Positions 11,500-20,872 of a DNA stretch of 64,000 bases are shown here, in pieces. Each line of letters begins with the position of its first letter. Position 1 is the stretch's first letter. This stretch comes from Oegoconia quadripuncta (Eukaryota; Arthropoda; Insecta; Lepidoptera; Autostichidae): contig OX438742.1 of NCBI GenBank assembly GCA_949316235.1, positions 36,028,853 to 36,092,852 of the forward strand, read 5' to 3'. The notes below the pieces were generated by a model, which saw only the letters and a program-made list of their open reading frames with translations, was not told the origin of the DNA and ran no database searches. The translations under genes were made by a program, and so were the position numbers.

Positions 11500-11727
11500 G
11501 TTAGAAGTTAAAATCTTCGAAACGGCTTAACCGACTTTCATAAACAATGGCTGATAACTCCAACGACACCCCACACGATGGGGGCATAAATAATGTAAGG
11601 GTATTTGGCTAAAAATAAATAATCTCAGGGTAAATGAAAATTCATCCCAACGTTACTTGTAGGGGAGGTACCTTAAAAAGAATATTTTTCAAGATTTTAT
11701 TCTACCACTATTTGCTGTGATTAATAT
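11500..11727. repeat. Dispersed repeat, left part, interrupted by mariner copy A
   Basis: GAAACGGCTTAACCGACTTTC and the ACGACACCCCACACGATGGG block recur near 24680-24760 and 38220. The right half of the same repeat resumes after the mariner at 13008, so the mariner inserted into it. Confidence 0.6.
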
Positions 11728-13007
11728 TAGGTCTATGAAATTGCCGTTTTGTATGAAAAAATTTAAACGAATTTTTTTCATGTATTTTTTAATTGTATTA
11801 ATTGAAGTAATCACCCATGCAATCAATGCATCTTTGTCAACGCAGTGGCAGTTTATTGATGCCCTTCTTAAAGAAATCAGCTGGACGGGAGGCAACAAAT
11901 TCTTCAAAGGCATTTTGTACTGCCCCTCGGGTATTGAATTTTTTTCCTGCCAAGAAGTTATCCAAATTCTGGAAAAAGTAGTAGTCTGTAGGCGCAAGGT
12001 CTGGTGAGTAGGGCGGATGACGGAGAGCTTCCAACCCCAGTTCTTGCAACTTGGAGACCGTCTGATGTGCAGTATGAGGTCGCGCGTTGTCGTGCAGGAG
12101 CAGCGGAGAGGAGCGATTGACCAATGCTGGTTGGAGATGTGCCAGCTTCTCCATCATTGTGTTCAGTTCTTCACAGTACACATCTGCAGTAATGCTCATC
12201 CCGTTTGGTAAGAAGCTGTGATGAATCACACCGGCGCTAGACCACCAAACAGTGACCATCACTTTTCTAGGGGTAAGTTTTCGTTTAGGGCATTGTTTAG
12301 GTGCTGAACCAGGATCCAACCAACTTGCTGAGCGCTTGCGGTTATCAAACAGAATCCATTTTTCATCGCAGGTAACAATGCGATTCAAAATTCCTTCATT
12401 TGTGTGTCCTGTTGAGCAGTGCAAGCCACGTCTCGACGCGTACTTCGCGCTGGCGATCATTGAGTTCGTGGGGCACCCATTTGTCAAGCTTTTTTACCTT
12501 GCCAATTTGACGCAAATGGACCAATATTGTTTTGACGCTAACGTCGAAAGCTGCTGCTAATTCAGCCGTAGATTGTGTAGCATCAGCTTCCACAATCGCC
12601 TTAAATTCGTCATTGTCGACCAAAGTCTTCGGACGACCGCGAATTTCATTTTTCAGGTCGAAATTCCCAGAACGGAAGCGAGCAAACCAATAACAGGTGG
12701 TGCGTTGGTTTGTAGTGTTAGCTCCGTAAACATCGTTGATGTTGCGTGCCGCTTGTGCCGCGTTGCTGCCACGACGGTACTCATATTCCATAATTACTCG
12801 AATTTTTAACGTATCCATGATGACGAAAAAGATTGAAATGCGATGAAAATGTAACACTAATCAATAAACAAATGACTACTTTTGGAAAAAGAATTCCATG
12901 TTTTTAATATAAAATTAATTTGATATTAGAATTCTTAGCCAAACAAAAAATATTTTGATTTGAAATGGCCAGTACTGCAGAACGGCAATTTCATAGGTAA
13001 AGACCTA
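11728..13007 (-). mobile_element. Mariner element, copy A
   Basis: Terminal inverted repeats (GGTCT..ATGAAATTGCCGTT at left, reverse AGACC at right) are flanked by TA at 11728-11729 and 13006-13007. The left end lacks a few bases of the TTTACCT motif present in copy B (23392-24673). The element carries a defective transposase on minus. Length 1280 bp, normal for mariner. Confidence 0.92.
11798..12818 (-). pseudogene. Mariner transposase (DD34D), frameshifted copy A
   Basis: The transposase cuts and pastes its own element at TA sites. The reading starts at ATG 12818 (MDTLKIRVIMEYEYRRGSN) with the N-terminal paired-like HTH region, ending in WVPHELNDRQREVRVE. A 2-base surplus at about 12395-12408 shifts the frame just before the catalytic domain (NEGILNRIVTCDEKW). 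All three acidic residues are visible in the second frame: D in TCDEKW, D in LLHDNARPH, and D in DLAPTDYYFF. A Trp codon near the end has become TGA at about 11837. The inferred full length is about 340 codons, the normal mariner size. Copy B shares the same frameshift. Confidence 0.9.
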
Positions 13008-13112
13008 TTATGTATACCCATATCAAATTATAGCTCAAGAGCCTCTGAGCTAAGCCGCGGACCGATAGACAGACGGACATGGCTATATCAGGCTCCTTGT
13101 TGACTACGGAAC
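13008..13112. repeat. Dispersed repeat, right part, after mariner copy A
   Basis: AGCTCAAGAGCCTCTGAGCTAAGCC..GGAC..GACAGACGGACATGG and TTGACTACGGAACCCTAA match 24835-24935, where the same repeat lies beside mariner copy B. Confidence 0.6.
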
Positions 13113-13244
13113 CCTAAGAAAAGAGAAAGATAAAAACTTTTTGCAAAAAGCTCCGCCGACTTCAATAGATATTTTTTCATATGTATGTACTGGAAATAAT
13201 AATAAATCGATTGAGAGACGTGATCGTTTCAGTAAAATTATTTC

Positions 13245-13462
13245 ATACTAGCTTTCCGCTCGCGGCTTCGCCAGCGTGGAATAACTTTATCGCGGATTGT
13301 TTAATGTGTTTATCCCGCGGGAACTACTCACATTATCGGGATAAAAAATATCCCCAATATCCTAATCCAGGGTATTTTCTACCTTTATACCAAATTTCAT
13401 CCAAATCCGTTCAGCGGTTTCGCCGTGATTGAGCAACAAACAAATTTCCAAACTTATAATAT
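13245..13462. repeat. Interspersed repeat of the CGCGGCTTCGCC type
   Basis: The blocks CTAGCTTTCCGCTCGCGGCT, TCCCGCGGGAACTACTC, CGGGATAAAAAATATCC, CCAAATTTCATCCAAATCCG and TTCAGCGGTTTCGCCGTGAT form a repeat very common in insect genomes. Its class is not settled by what I can see. A fragment of the same family is at 41430-41510. Confidence 0.7.
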
Positions 13463-14883
13463 TATATAAAGTGGCCGATTAGATGAAGTTGGTACTTTTT
13501 ATTTTTAAATTATGGTAAAATAAATAAAATAAAATTATGGTCTATAGATGAGACGTTCCCTTATCATCTTTACAAATGCCATCGAATGCAAGATACCTAG
13601 CTAAATGGCAAATTATTAGCAATCACAAAAATTTTTACATGGGAGGGCTGCTGATGTGTTTTTATTATGCAATTTTGTAATGTAGGTACATGTAGTTATA
13701 TTAAATCCATTTCCCTATTTTAGATTGATAAAGGTTTGTTATAACTTGCAATTAATGAGGATGTTTGTATTGTATAATTTTGAATACACAATGATTGAAT
13801 AAAGCACTGATTTTTCTCTATAGACATATTTGTTGCTAGAATAATAATAAAATATTTATTTATATTATACAAATAATAAAATATTCTCCACTCAAAGAGT
13901 ATAATAGATTACAGTATTATTCATTAATATAATATACATGAATATATGGATAAAAATTGTGAAATTTTCAACATGTCAAAATAGTAAGTAAACTTTCTAA
14001 TATACAATGTCAATTAGTATCACAACCATTACAAATTATTCACAGTTGCATATGTGGTCCCATAGACATAGATAATGTTTTAATATTTCTCTATGATTAT
14101 TATTCACATTTCACAAAAACTTACATTATTAAAACTAATCCAAGTATCATATTACTTAAAACAATACATATACATCTACAAGCTGATCATTGAAGATGAT
14201 TATAAGAACCAAATTCATTAAACAATGCAATATCAGATGAGGGTAAGAGAGACAAAATTAATAGATCTAATATTGATGATGGAACCTTTGTCCTTTGAAA
14301 TTTGTTCCAGAGATGTTTTTATCTCTTTTGAAGCTTTTGTACACTGCTTAGCCACCTCATTGATGCATTCACATTTTCAAATTTCACTCCATTTTGCATG
14401 AGCCAACCCAACAAATGTATACAGACTGGTGGCACTTTTATGTGGCACACAAAACATTTCACAAAGAGATTTAAAAAACTATTGAGTGGCCATTGGAACT
14501 CAGTAATCTCGAGTGGCAATAATACAAGGTTTGTGGGATTCCACAGACAGAAGGTGGTCACACAAGTGTACTGAGTTCATTACACTGCTCAGTATATAAC
14601 TAACTTATTTTAACAAAGGTTGAATACAACTTCCCATGTGTACAAGTTTATAGTACGTAACAAGCTGAAGAGTACAATTCTGTTGACTTTGTCCCATCTA
14701 TCTCTAGTTGTAACTAAATGTATTCCATAACAAATAATTGACATTATTACTATAGATAGTTGACTATGTATCTGTTTATCCATGCACTAAGAAAAAACCC
14801 ATTAGAAGTGCTAAACTGTTGTGCATAAATAAAAACACCACACTAGATAAATCCAGGTTTGTTTCTGCCCTGAATATATAAAT
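13463..14883. other. Intergenic; AT-rich, with possible eroded coding stretch at 14190-14575
   Basis: Mostly AT-rich noncoding DNA. On minus, 14190-14390 reads ECINEVAKQCTKASKEIKTS followed by LEQISKDKG, a coiled-coil-like composition. Upstream (to an ATG at about 14577) the sequence can be read only with stops or a frame change. It may be a pseudogene fragment; no family was recognised. Confidence 0.3.
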
Positions 14884-15137
14884 ATCCTTAGACATACACA
14901 CAGCACCATGTAGTTCCACAGTAAGCAAATAAGGCTTGTGTTGTGGATACCAGATGGTTGATATACTACATAAATACATTTTTTTTTGTAAATCAATACT
15001 TATTATAAATGAAAACGTCCATAACTCGGGCAGACATGTCTGTATTCATCACACAAACATATGCCCCTAGCGGGATTCGAACCCGCAACCTTTTGGTATA
15101 GTGGTCAAAGTTGCTAACCACTACACCAAACAGGTTG
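14884..15137 (-). repeat. SINE-B, tRNA-derived
   Basis: On minus it begins GTTTGGTGTAGTGGTTAGC, then GGTTGCGGGTTCGAATCCCG (A and B boxes), followed by GTTTGTGTGATGAATAC, GAGTTATGGA and the tail TATCCACAACACAAGCC..GGTGCTGTGTGTATG. Relatives lie at 33000-33225, 35410-35570, 40838-40905, 50285-50510 and 62883-63135. Confidence 0.85.
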
Positions 15138-15667
15138 TCGTCGTGAATGAATATATCGTTACTTAAGTTCTTACACCATGTTACTCAAAATTATCGAGTT
15201 TTGTCTCATTTTAAATCATTATAAGTACTTAAGTACTATTCTATGAATGAAAATTAATAAGAATAATTTACGATTATTCTATAAAAGTTACAATTTCAGT
15301 TGTAATTTCTACAAATATTTTTGTTGTCCTTTTTGTTTCACAACTCTGTTTGTTTTCAAAGCGGTGCATGCTTCACTTATGTATGCTAAGTTTTTATTTA
15401 CGATATAATGCATCACCATTGGAAAACTATCTTGTCATTCTTTACTCAAACGGAGCGTCTTACGAATCTCTATCGATTGACAAACCAAACTCAAAGTAAC
15501 CATATTTTGAGCTACACGGTGTTAGAACTTAATTAACGATGTTATTTCCTAAAGTTGTTTCTTTTAATAAGAGCTCTATTCCATATAAAAACCATCAAAA
15601 ATAACGTTTCTGTTTAGTTTTAAACCGCCTTACCAACACTAGCCATTAATAAATTGATCAAATAAAA
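15138..15667. other. Downstream flank and 3'UTR of BLOC1S4
   Basis: No repeat or gene was recognised other than the minus-strand downstream region of BLOC1S4, with a poly(A) signal at 15393-15398. Confidence 0.5.
15393..15398 (-). terminator. Candidate poly(A) signal for BLOC1S4
   Basis: AATAAA on minus, about 270 bases beyond the BLOC1S4 stop codon. It is the first canonical hexamer downstream. Confidence 0.4.
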
Positions 15668-16123
15668 TTAGGTTATACTTTTATCATCAAAATTCGCTAA
15701 AACACTTTGCAATTGCTTTTTATCAGAAGACAGAGTGACATTAACTGGAATGGTATCCTTGTTTCTTTTTAGTAGTGGTTTAAAAAAATTCCTTAATCTG
15801 TTATCATTGTACAGTCCAAAGTCTAGTTCCGCCTTCTCTACTTGTTTCTCAAGTATATCTACATTGCTGTGCAATATAAGCAAAATCTCATTTATTGTTA
15901 CAACTTTCCTTGACAGTGTCGTAATTTCACTACGATACTTGCTGATGTCCTCTGATACAGCTAAGTTGCAATCACTATTTTTTAACTTTATCATCTGTAA
16001 AACACTTGTCAGTTCTTCAAGTCTTGTGAGCATGTTGTCTATAACATCTTGGACAGTCTGAAATTCACTAGAAGTGCCCACTTTGAAATACGCAGTATAA
16101 TTCTTCACTACCTCTTCAAGCAT
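15668..16123 (-). CDS. BLOC1S4: Biogenesis of lysosome-related organelles complex 1 subunit 4 (cappuccino)
   Basis: BLOC-1 is a cytosolic octamer of small coiled-coil proteins that sorts cargo from endosomes to lysosome-related organelles such as pigment granules. This 151-residue single-exon protein is close to the size of insect Blos4. It is largely helical, with LTRLEELTSVLQMI near residue 35, a long heptad-like central region, and a C-terminal VDILEKQVEKAELDFG segment that resembles the MEEQVTKAEAELG region of the vertebrate subunit. The start is ATG with A at -3, and an in-frame TAA lies 9 bases upstream. Another short frame (16135-16263) ends 11 bases before it, so the mRNA may be bicistronic. 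REXO1 lies head-to-head about 1.3-1.5 kb away. The assignment is by motif memory without an alignment. Confidence 0.7.
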   Translation of the reverse strand: MLEEVVKNYTAYFKVGTSSEFQTVQDVIDNMLTRLEELTSVLQMIKLKNSDCNLAVSEDISKYRSEITTLSRKVVTINEILLILHSNVDILEKQVEKAELDFGLYNDNRLRNFFKPLLKRNKDTIPVNVTLSSDKKQLQSVLANFDDKSIT

Positions 16124-16134
16124 TTTGGTTTATT

Positions 16135-16263
16135 CTAATATCCAAAATCTGGAAAAACGTACTCTAGCAAACTGGCGAATTTATCAAGAATATCCGTCAC
16201 TAGCTTCGACAATTCTCTCATTGATGATGGACACAAGTAAAAAGATTTAGTGAGTAACTCCAT
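16135..16263 (-). CDS. Putative small ORF (42 aa) upstream of BLOC1S4
   Basis: The ATG at 16263 has a strong start context (AAAATGG) and opens 42 codons (MELLTKSFYLCPSSMRELSK, then LVTDILDKFASLLEYVFPDFGY) before TAG at 16135-16137. Its middle could form an amphipathic helix. It stops 11 bases before the BLOC1S4 ATG in a different frame, as in bicistronic insect transcripts. A still shorter frame (16265-16327, 20 codons) ends directly before it. I do not recognise the peptide. It could be an uORF regulating BLOC1S4, a real microprotein, or chance. Confidence 0.4.
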   Translation of the reverse strand: MELLTKSFYLCPSSMRELSKLVTDILDKFASLLEYVFPDFGY

Positions 16264-16415
16264 TTTACATCCCGAACAATGCAAAAACTACAGTATGTAT
16301 ATGTCGCAATTCAAGCGAATACCACATTTTGTACCTTTATTCTGTCTGGTTCATCTGAAAGAAAATAAGTTGTGGCCATGAGATTTGAAAGTAGGTGGTG
16401 TGGTACCTACTAGTT

Positions 16416-16812
16416 GTTTTTTTTTTTCGGTTTATTCACTCCTCTAGGAGAAGGCAAAGGGATCTAGCCCATAACACCCATGTCTTATTTCTCTTATTTC
16501 TTCAGTTTGTAAATCAGTTTCAGTCAAAACAAGTAATTCGTCGTATACTTGGCGTATACAGATTCTAGTCACGGTCAAGTCATTCTTCAGTAAAGTGGCA
16601 GAATGCTTTACAAAAGATTTTGGCGGCTTCTTGTGGGAACCCGAAAGCTCCGTTACGCACTTTAATCTACACTTCCCTTCACTTGTACACCATCACTAAC
16701 ATTTGCTGCACAATATTCTGCCATTATTAAGTTTCAAAAGTTAGAATGCACAAATTATAAGAATTATAAAGAAAAATGCTACTTCACTCGCCGAGTTCCC
16801 GCCAAAAAGCCT
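16416..16812 (-). mobile_element. Family P retroposon, copy 1 (full length)
   Basis: The RNA-sense strand is minus. It begins GGCTTTTTGGCGGGAACTCG at 16812 and runs through CGTAACGGAGCTTTCGGG, CACAAGAAGCCGCCAAAATC and GATCCCTTTGCCTTCTCC. It ends GAGTGAATAAACCG followed by poly(A), seen as a T-run at 16416. The AATAAA directly before the A-run makes it look like a reverse-transcribed polyadenylated RNA. The sense strand keeps an 84-codon open frame from WCTSEGKC to GLDPFAFS. It lies in the BLOC1S4-REXO1 intergenic region. Confidence 0.8.
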
Positions 16813-17012
16813 TTTTTTTTTATTCACTCCTCCCGGAGAAGGCAAAGGGATCTAAGCCCTACAGCCAGGTCTTATTTCTTCAATTGATAAGTCAGTCTCA
16901 GTCAAAACAAGTAATTCGTCGTATACAGAGTCTAGTCACGGTCAAGTCATTCTTCAGTAAAGTGGCAGCATGCTTTTCAAAAGATTTTGGCGGGTTCGTT
17001 ACGCACTTTAAT
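16813..17012 (-). mobile_element. Family P retroposon, copy 2 (5'-truncated)
   Basis: It is head-to-tail with copy 1: its poly(A) (T-run) abuts the 5' end of copy 1. It ends at CGCACTTTAAT and lacks the CTTCTTGTGGGAACCCGAAA block. 5' truncation is usual for LINE-driven retroposition. Confidence 0.8.
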
Positions 17013-17147
17013 AACACTAAACAATGTATTTGACTTTTATGTGTACTCGTGTGCTCTAAGACTCGATCGTGTGCAATAAAATATAAAAAATATAAAAAAA
17101 ACACATGTAAAATTCCATTTATCTCACGACCAATCTTCAGGTTCTAA

Positions 17148-17431
17148 GGTTCCCACAAGAAGGCGCCAAAATCTTTCGTAAAGCAAAACCACTTTACTGA
17201 AGAATAACTTGACCGTGACTAGACTCTGTATACTCCAAGTATATGACGAACATGGAACTAATAAGTACTACGTACAACTAGTACTTAGTAGTTCCATGAT
17301 GACGAATTACTTCTTTTGACTGAGACCGACTATTAGATTGAAGAAATAAGAGAAATAAAACATGGCTGTATGGGCTTAGATCCCTTTGCCTTCTCCGGGA
17401 GGAGTGAATAAACCGAAAATAAAAAAGAAAA
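17148..17431 (+). mobile_element. Family P retroposon, copy 3, carrying a 48-bp palindromic insertion
   Basis: Sense strand plus, from GGTTCCCACAAGAAG to GAGTGAATAAACCGAAAATA. Its end is only about 150 bp upstream of the REXO1 start codon. It is interrupted at 17251-17298 by a small palindromic insertion (separate entry). Confidence 0.8.
17251..17298. mobile_element. 48-bp palindromic insertion with 8-bp target duplication
   Basis: Inserted in family P copy 3. Two 20-bp arms (CATGGAACTAATAAGTACTA and its inverse with one mismatch) enclose an 8-base loop. ATGACGAA occurs on both sides (17243-17250 and 17299-17306), whereas other copies of the family have this word once. An 8-bp duplication is typical of hAT-type transposition, but no family is assigned. 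Confidence 0.7.
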
Positions 17432-17584
17432 ATATTTATGATTGATTTCAATTTCAATGCATGTTCAATTTTTGATATGATAGGTGTAGGTGCTAGATAG
17501 GATCGCACAATCACCTCCAGTCTAGTTTTACTGAATGTTTTACAATTTTGTGTAATATTTATCACTGAATTGAAATTTAATAAA

Positions 17585-20500
17585 ATGCTTCCTTCGACGG
17601 GATATTTCAAGGGAATTAGTTGTCCTTTCTACGATAGTGGGCTGTGTGAGCGACCTTATTGCCATTTCCGTCACATAAAGAAAGAATCTCAAAACACATC
17701 GAACGATGGAGTGGAAAGTGGGGCAGTCCTGCAGAAACTAGTATCAGCCGCAGTACAGAAGGTTTTCCAGCAATCCGAGCCGACACCCACGACGTCCACC
17801 GAATATATTGCCGACGACAACAGTACAAAAGAAATTAGTAATATGATAAACAATACCCAATCCATACCCAAAGCTACTTACAACCCCACACCCATATCAG
17901 AACTTAATAAGATTAATAAAATGGATACGACTGATAAGGATGATGAAGTTGATCAGACGAAGAAACATATACCTGTACCATACACTCCGAGAAAACCAGC
18001 TAGTTCATCCACTAAAAGGTCAGTTGAAACCAATGGTTCATCGAAATCCATGGTATATGTACCTCCATCAGTAAAATATACACCAGGGTCGATAGAAACT
18101 GTGCAATTAGATCAATACACTCCGCCGGGCACTTCAGAGTCAAATGAGAAATACCTTCCAGGAAGTGAAATTGAATTGCTGAAGTACACACCAAAGGAAA
18201 CACAAAATCCTAGTAAAAAAAGTTATATTCCATCTGATAAGAATGCCAGTAAAAAGAAAATTTTGGAATACAAACCAACCAAGTTAAGCTCAAAAAGCGA
18301 AACCTCATCAGTTACATATCAACCCACTTTAAAGGCACTGGTGCCATGCTTTTCAAGTGACGAAGATGAACCTAATTTGAAAAAGATGAAGCTATCTAGT
18401 GACATCAATGGGTTAGATGATTTAGGTCCTGAATTTGATATTTTAGGCCAAATATTAGATGAAGAAAAACCTGAAGTTATCATTATTGAACCAACTAAAC
18501 ATGAACCATCTTTAGACAGAAGTAAGGAAATGGGAGCTAGCAAAGAGAATATTAAAAGAAGTGATGATCACAATAAAAAAGAAAAATCTACTTCATATGA
18601 TAAAACAAAATCTGACAAAACTATGAAACATGTTAAAGGAAAACATGACAGTAACTCAAAAAGCTCTCTCAAAAAAAGCCACAAAAGTTCCAGCAAAAGT
18701 AAAGAACGGGATGAAAGCAAAGATAAAAATACAGACAAAATCAAAAGTCGTCATTCGAAAAGCTCTCACCGAAGTTCAGTTCATTCTGAAAACAGATCAT
18801 CAAAACATGTAGAGAAACACTCGAAGCATTCCAGTAGTTCAAAAAGTGACTCTAAGAGAAAAGAATCTAAAAGTAAAGAGAAGGTTAAGTTAGACCGTCA
18901 TAAAAGTCACAAGAATTCGAAGGAGTCCAAGGTGTACAAGGAGTCCAAGGAGTCCAAGGTGTCCAAGGAGTCCAAGGTGTCCAAGGATAACCAAAAACAA
19001 AGAAAAGAGATGGCTAGTGATCTGCCTGCAGTAGATTACCACGAGGAAGAAATATATTACATATCTGAAACAGACGAAGAAAGTATAGCTTTAGAGTGTA
19101 AAAAAATTTTTGAAGAATATGTTCCTACAGAAAAGTCACCTATTGCTGTAGAAGATAACATATGTTTAAATGACATAACACCTAATGAATATATTCCCAG
19201 CAAGAAGAGAATATCAAGGACAACTGGGAAAGATGTTAAAGTATTGCCTAAAATACCAATTAAACCAAATTATAGAGCAAGTGCTGTTCAGACTATGACT
19301 GAAAGGTTAACCAAGATTAGAGAATATCATGCTTCTAAAAATTTATTTGAAGCCCCTCCAACTGACAAATTTATTACAAAACGTGATATTTCGAAGAATA
19401 CTATTAATCCTACAGGAAATTCAAAGGTTCGTATCGCACATGTTCCCTATGCTTCGACTATGCTTAATGCAAAGAAAATTATTCCACCAGCACCTATATC
19501 AGTCACAGCTCTTAAAAAAGATGTACCATCTACAAGTTCAACTGTGGTACAAACTATCAGGAGGGGTGCTCAACGTGTTGCTCATATACCAAATGAAAAG
19601 TTTATTGATAGACCTGGTGTATTAGAACCATTGGCTTCAAAAATTGCTGCGAATATAAGGTCAACGTATCTAAATATGATGATAGATGAATGTCTAAAAA
19701 TTTACCTTTGTGCCCCTGATGCTTATGCTAGAGCCCAGCATGAGGAGTTGGCCACTAGTAAAAAATGTTCCACTGTACAAATATACAAAAATTCTGCAGT
19801 GTTAACCATAAGTAGGCTAAGAAGAGAGTTACTCAGGTGCAATGGAATTAAGAAAACTGCATTTGATTGCCATACCTTACAAAAAAATCCCCAAACAATA
19901 TCAGGAAACACAAGTTATGCAGGATCTTGGAGCATTGAAAGTAAAAACAGGCGAATTACTGATGATTCACAAGAATTTACTGGTGCAAAGTTTTATAATA
20001 ACATAAAAAAATGGGTTCTCACAGAACAACAGTTGCAAGAGAATGGTTTTCCAAGACCACATTCCAATGGACAAACAGGTAGAGCCATAATATTTGGTCA
20101 GAATAAACAAAAGCCACCTGAAGGAAAAGTTAGATCTTGCTGTAGATGTAAGAAAAATTACATTATAGATAAAAAAGGGTTTCCAGCAATTAAAGAAGAG
20201 TGTATATATCATCCTAATAATAAATACAGAGTTCGTGGTGAAGCTAGGTATCAATGTTGCAGTCAAGATTCAACATCAGATGGATGTTGTGTAGCACCCT
20301 ATCATGTTTATGAGTATGTAAATTTTGAGAATTTAAAAGGATATGTGAGAACTCTTTCCCCAGAAACTGCAGTGGAAGACTATGGAACTTATTCATTAGA
20401 TTGTGAAATGTGTTACACCACACAAGGTCTAGACCTGACTAGGGTAACAGTAATAAATTCAGCCTGTAGAGTAGTGTACGAAACTCTTGTAAAGCCATTA

Positions 20501-20872
20501 CATCCCATTGTTGATTATAATACTAGATATTCTGGCATTACTGAAGAACATATGGCAAATGTGAGCACAACATTATTGGAAGTTCAAGCAACATTGCTTA
20601 CTATGTTTAATAGTAAGACTATACTAATAGGTCACAGTTTAGAATCAGATTTTAAAGCTCTTAAATTGATACATGACACAGTAATAGATACGAGCGTTTT
20701 GTTCCCACATAAAATGGGTCCACCTTTTAAAAGAGCACTGAGAAATTTAAGCTCTGAATACTTAAAGAAAATTATTCAGAATTCAGTTGATGGTCATGAC
20801 AGTGCTGAGGATGCCACTGTCTGTATGGAACTGATGATTTATAAATTAAAAGAGGACTTAAAAATCAGGTGA
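17585..20872 (+). CDS. REXO1: RNA exonuclease 1 homolog (REXO1, Elongin-A-binding type)
   Basis: A DEDDh 3'-5' exonuclease of the REX1/REXO1 group, nuclear in the known members, acting on structured RNAs. The start is ATG 17585 (MLPSTGYFKG); an upstream in-frame TTG at 17570 is not needed. The protein is 1095 aa in one exon. An N-terminal CCCH zinc finger (C13, C21, C26, H30) matches the vertebrate start MLRSTGFF..CPY. Next comes a long disordered Lys/Ser-rich region with KESKVSKESK repeats (about 290-480). A middle region matches the Elongin-A-binding part (KPNYRASAVQTMTERLTKIR). A Cys/His cluster (RSCCRCKKNY ... CCSQD..GCC) follows, then the exonuclease domain with D939 and E941 (SLDCEMCYT), D1022 (GHSLESDFKAL), H1071 and D1076 (GHDSAEDA). 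All catalytic residues are present. It is divergent from BLOC1S4, with three family P retroposons in the shared 5' region. Confidence 0.93.
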   Translation: MLPSTGYFKGISCPFYDSGLCERPYCHFRHIKKESQNTSNDGVESGAVLQKLVSAAVQKVFQQSEPTPTTSTEYIADDNSTKEISNMINNTQSIPKATYNPTPISELNKINKMDTTDKDDEVDQTKKHIPVPYTPRKPASSSTKRSVETNGSSKSMVYVPPSVKYTPGSIETVQLDQYTPPGTSESNEKYLPGSEIELLKYTPKETQNPSKKSYIPSDKNASKKKILEYKPTKLSSKSETSSVTYQPTLKALVPCFSSDEDEPNLKKMKLSSDINGLDDLGPEFDILGQILDEEKPEVIIIEPTKHEPSLDRSKEMGASKENIKRSDDHNKKEKSTSYDKTKSDKTMKHVKGKHDSNSKSSLKKSHKSSSKSKERDESKDKNTDKIKSRHSKSSHRSSVHSENRSSKHVEKHSKHSSSSKSDSKRKESKSKEKVKLDRHKSHKNSKESKVYKESKESKVSKESKVSKDNQKQRKEMASDLPAVDYHEEEIYYISETDEESIALECKKIFEEYVPTEKSPIAVEDNICLNDITPNEYIPSKKRISRTTGKDVKVLPKIPIKPNYRASAVQTMTERLTKIREYHASKNLFEAPPTDKFITKRDISKNTINPTGNSKVRIAHVPYASTMLNAKKIIPPAPISVTALKKDVPSTSSTVVQTIRRGAQRVAHIPNEKFIDRPGVLEPLASKIAANIRSTYLNMMIDECLKIYLCAPDAYARAQHEELATSKKCSTVQIYKNSAVLTISRLRRELLRCNGIKKTAFDCHTLQKNPQTISGNTSYAGSWSIESKNRRITDDSQEFTGAKFYNNIKKWVLTEQQLQENGFPRPHSNGQTGRAIIFGQNKQKPPEGKVRSCCRCKKNYIIDKKGFPAIKEECIYHPNNKYRVRGEARYQCCSQDSTSDGCCVAPYHVYEYVNFENLKGYVRTLSPETAVEDYGTYSLDCEMCYTTQGLDLTRVTVINSACRVVYETLVKPLHPIVDYNTRYSGITEEHMANVSTTLLEVQATLLTMFNSKTILIGHSLESDFKALKLIHDTVIDTSVLFPHKMGPPFKRALRNLSSEYLKKIIQNSVDGHDSAEDATVCMELMIYKLKEDLKIR

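Noticed and set aside
11717..12809. Open frames antisense to the mariner transposase (also 23590-24147)
   Set aside because: They mirror the conserved transposase and have no family of their own.
15061..15137. tRNA gene candidates at SINE heads (also 35508-35575, 62883-62960, 50290-50380)
   Set aside because: A and B boxes are present, but the cloverleaf stems do not close and each is followed by a conserved SINE body and tail.
15735..16061. 108-codon frame antisense to BLOC1S4
   Set aside because: Low-complexity shadow of the recognised gene on the other strand.
17570..17584. Earlier start for REXO1
   Set aside because: The in-frame upstream codon is TTG. The family starts at the ATG giving MLPSTGYF, matching the conserved N-terminus.
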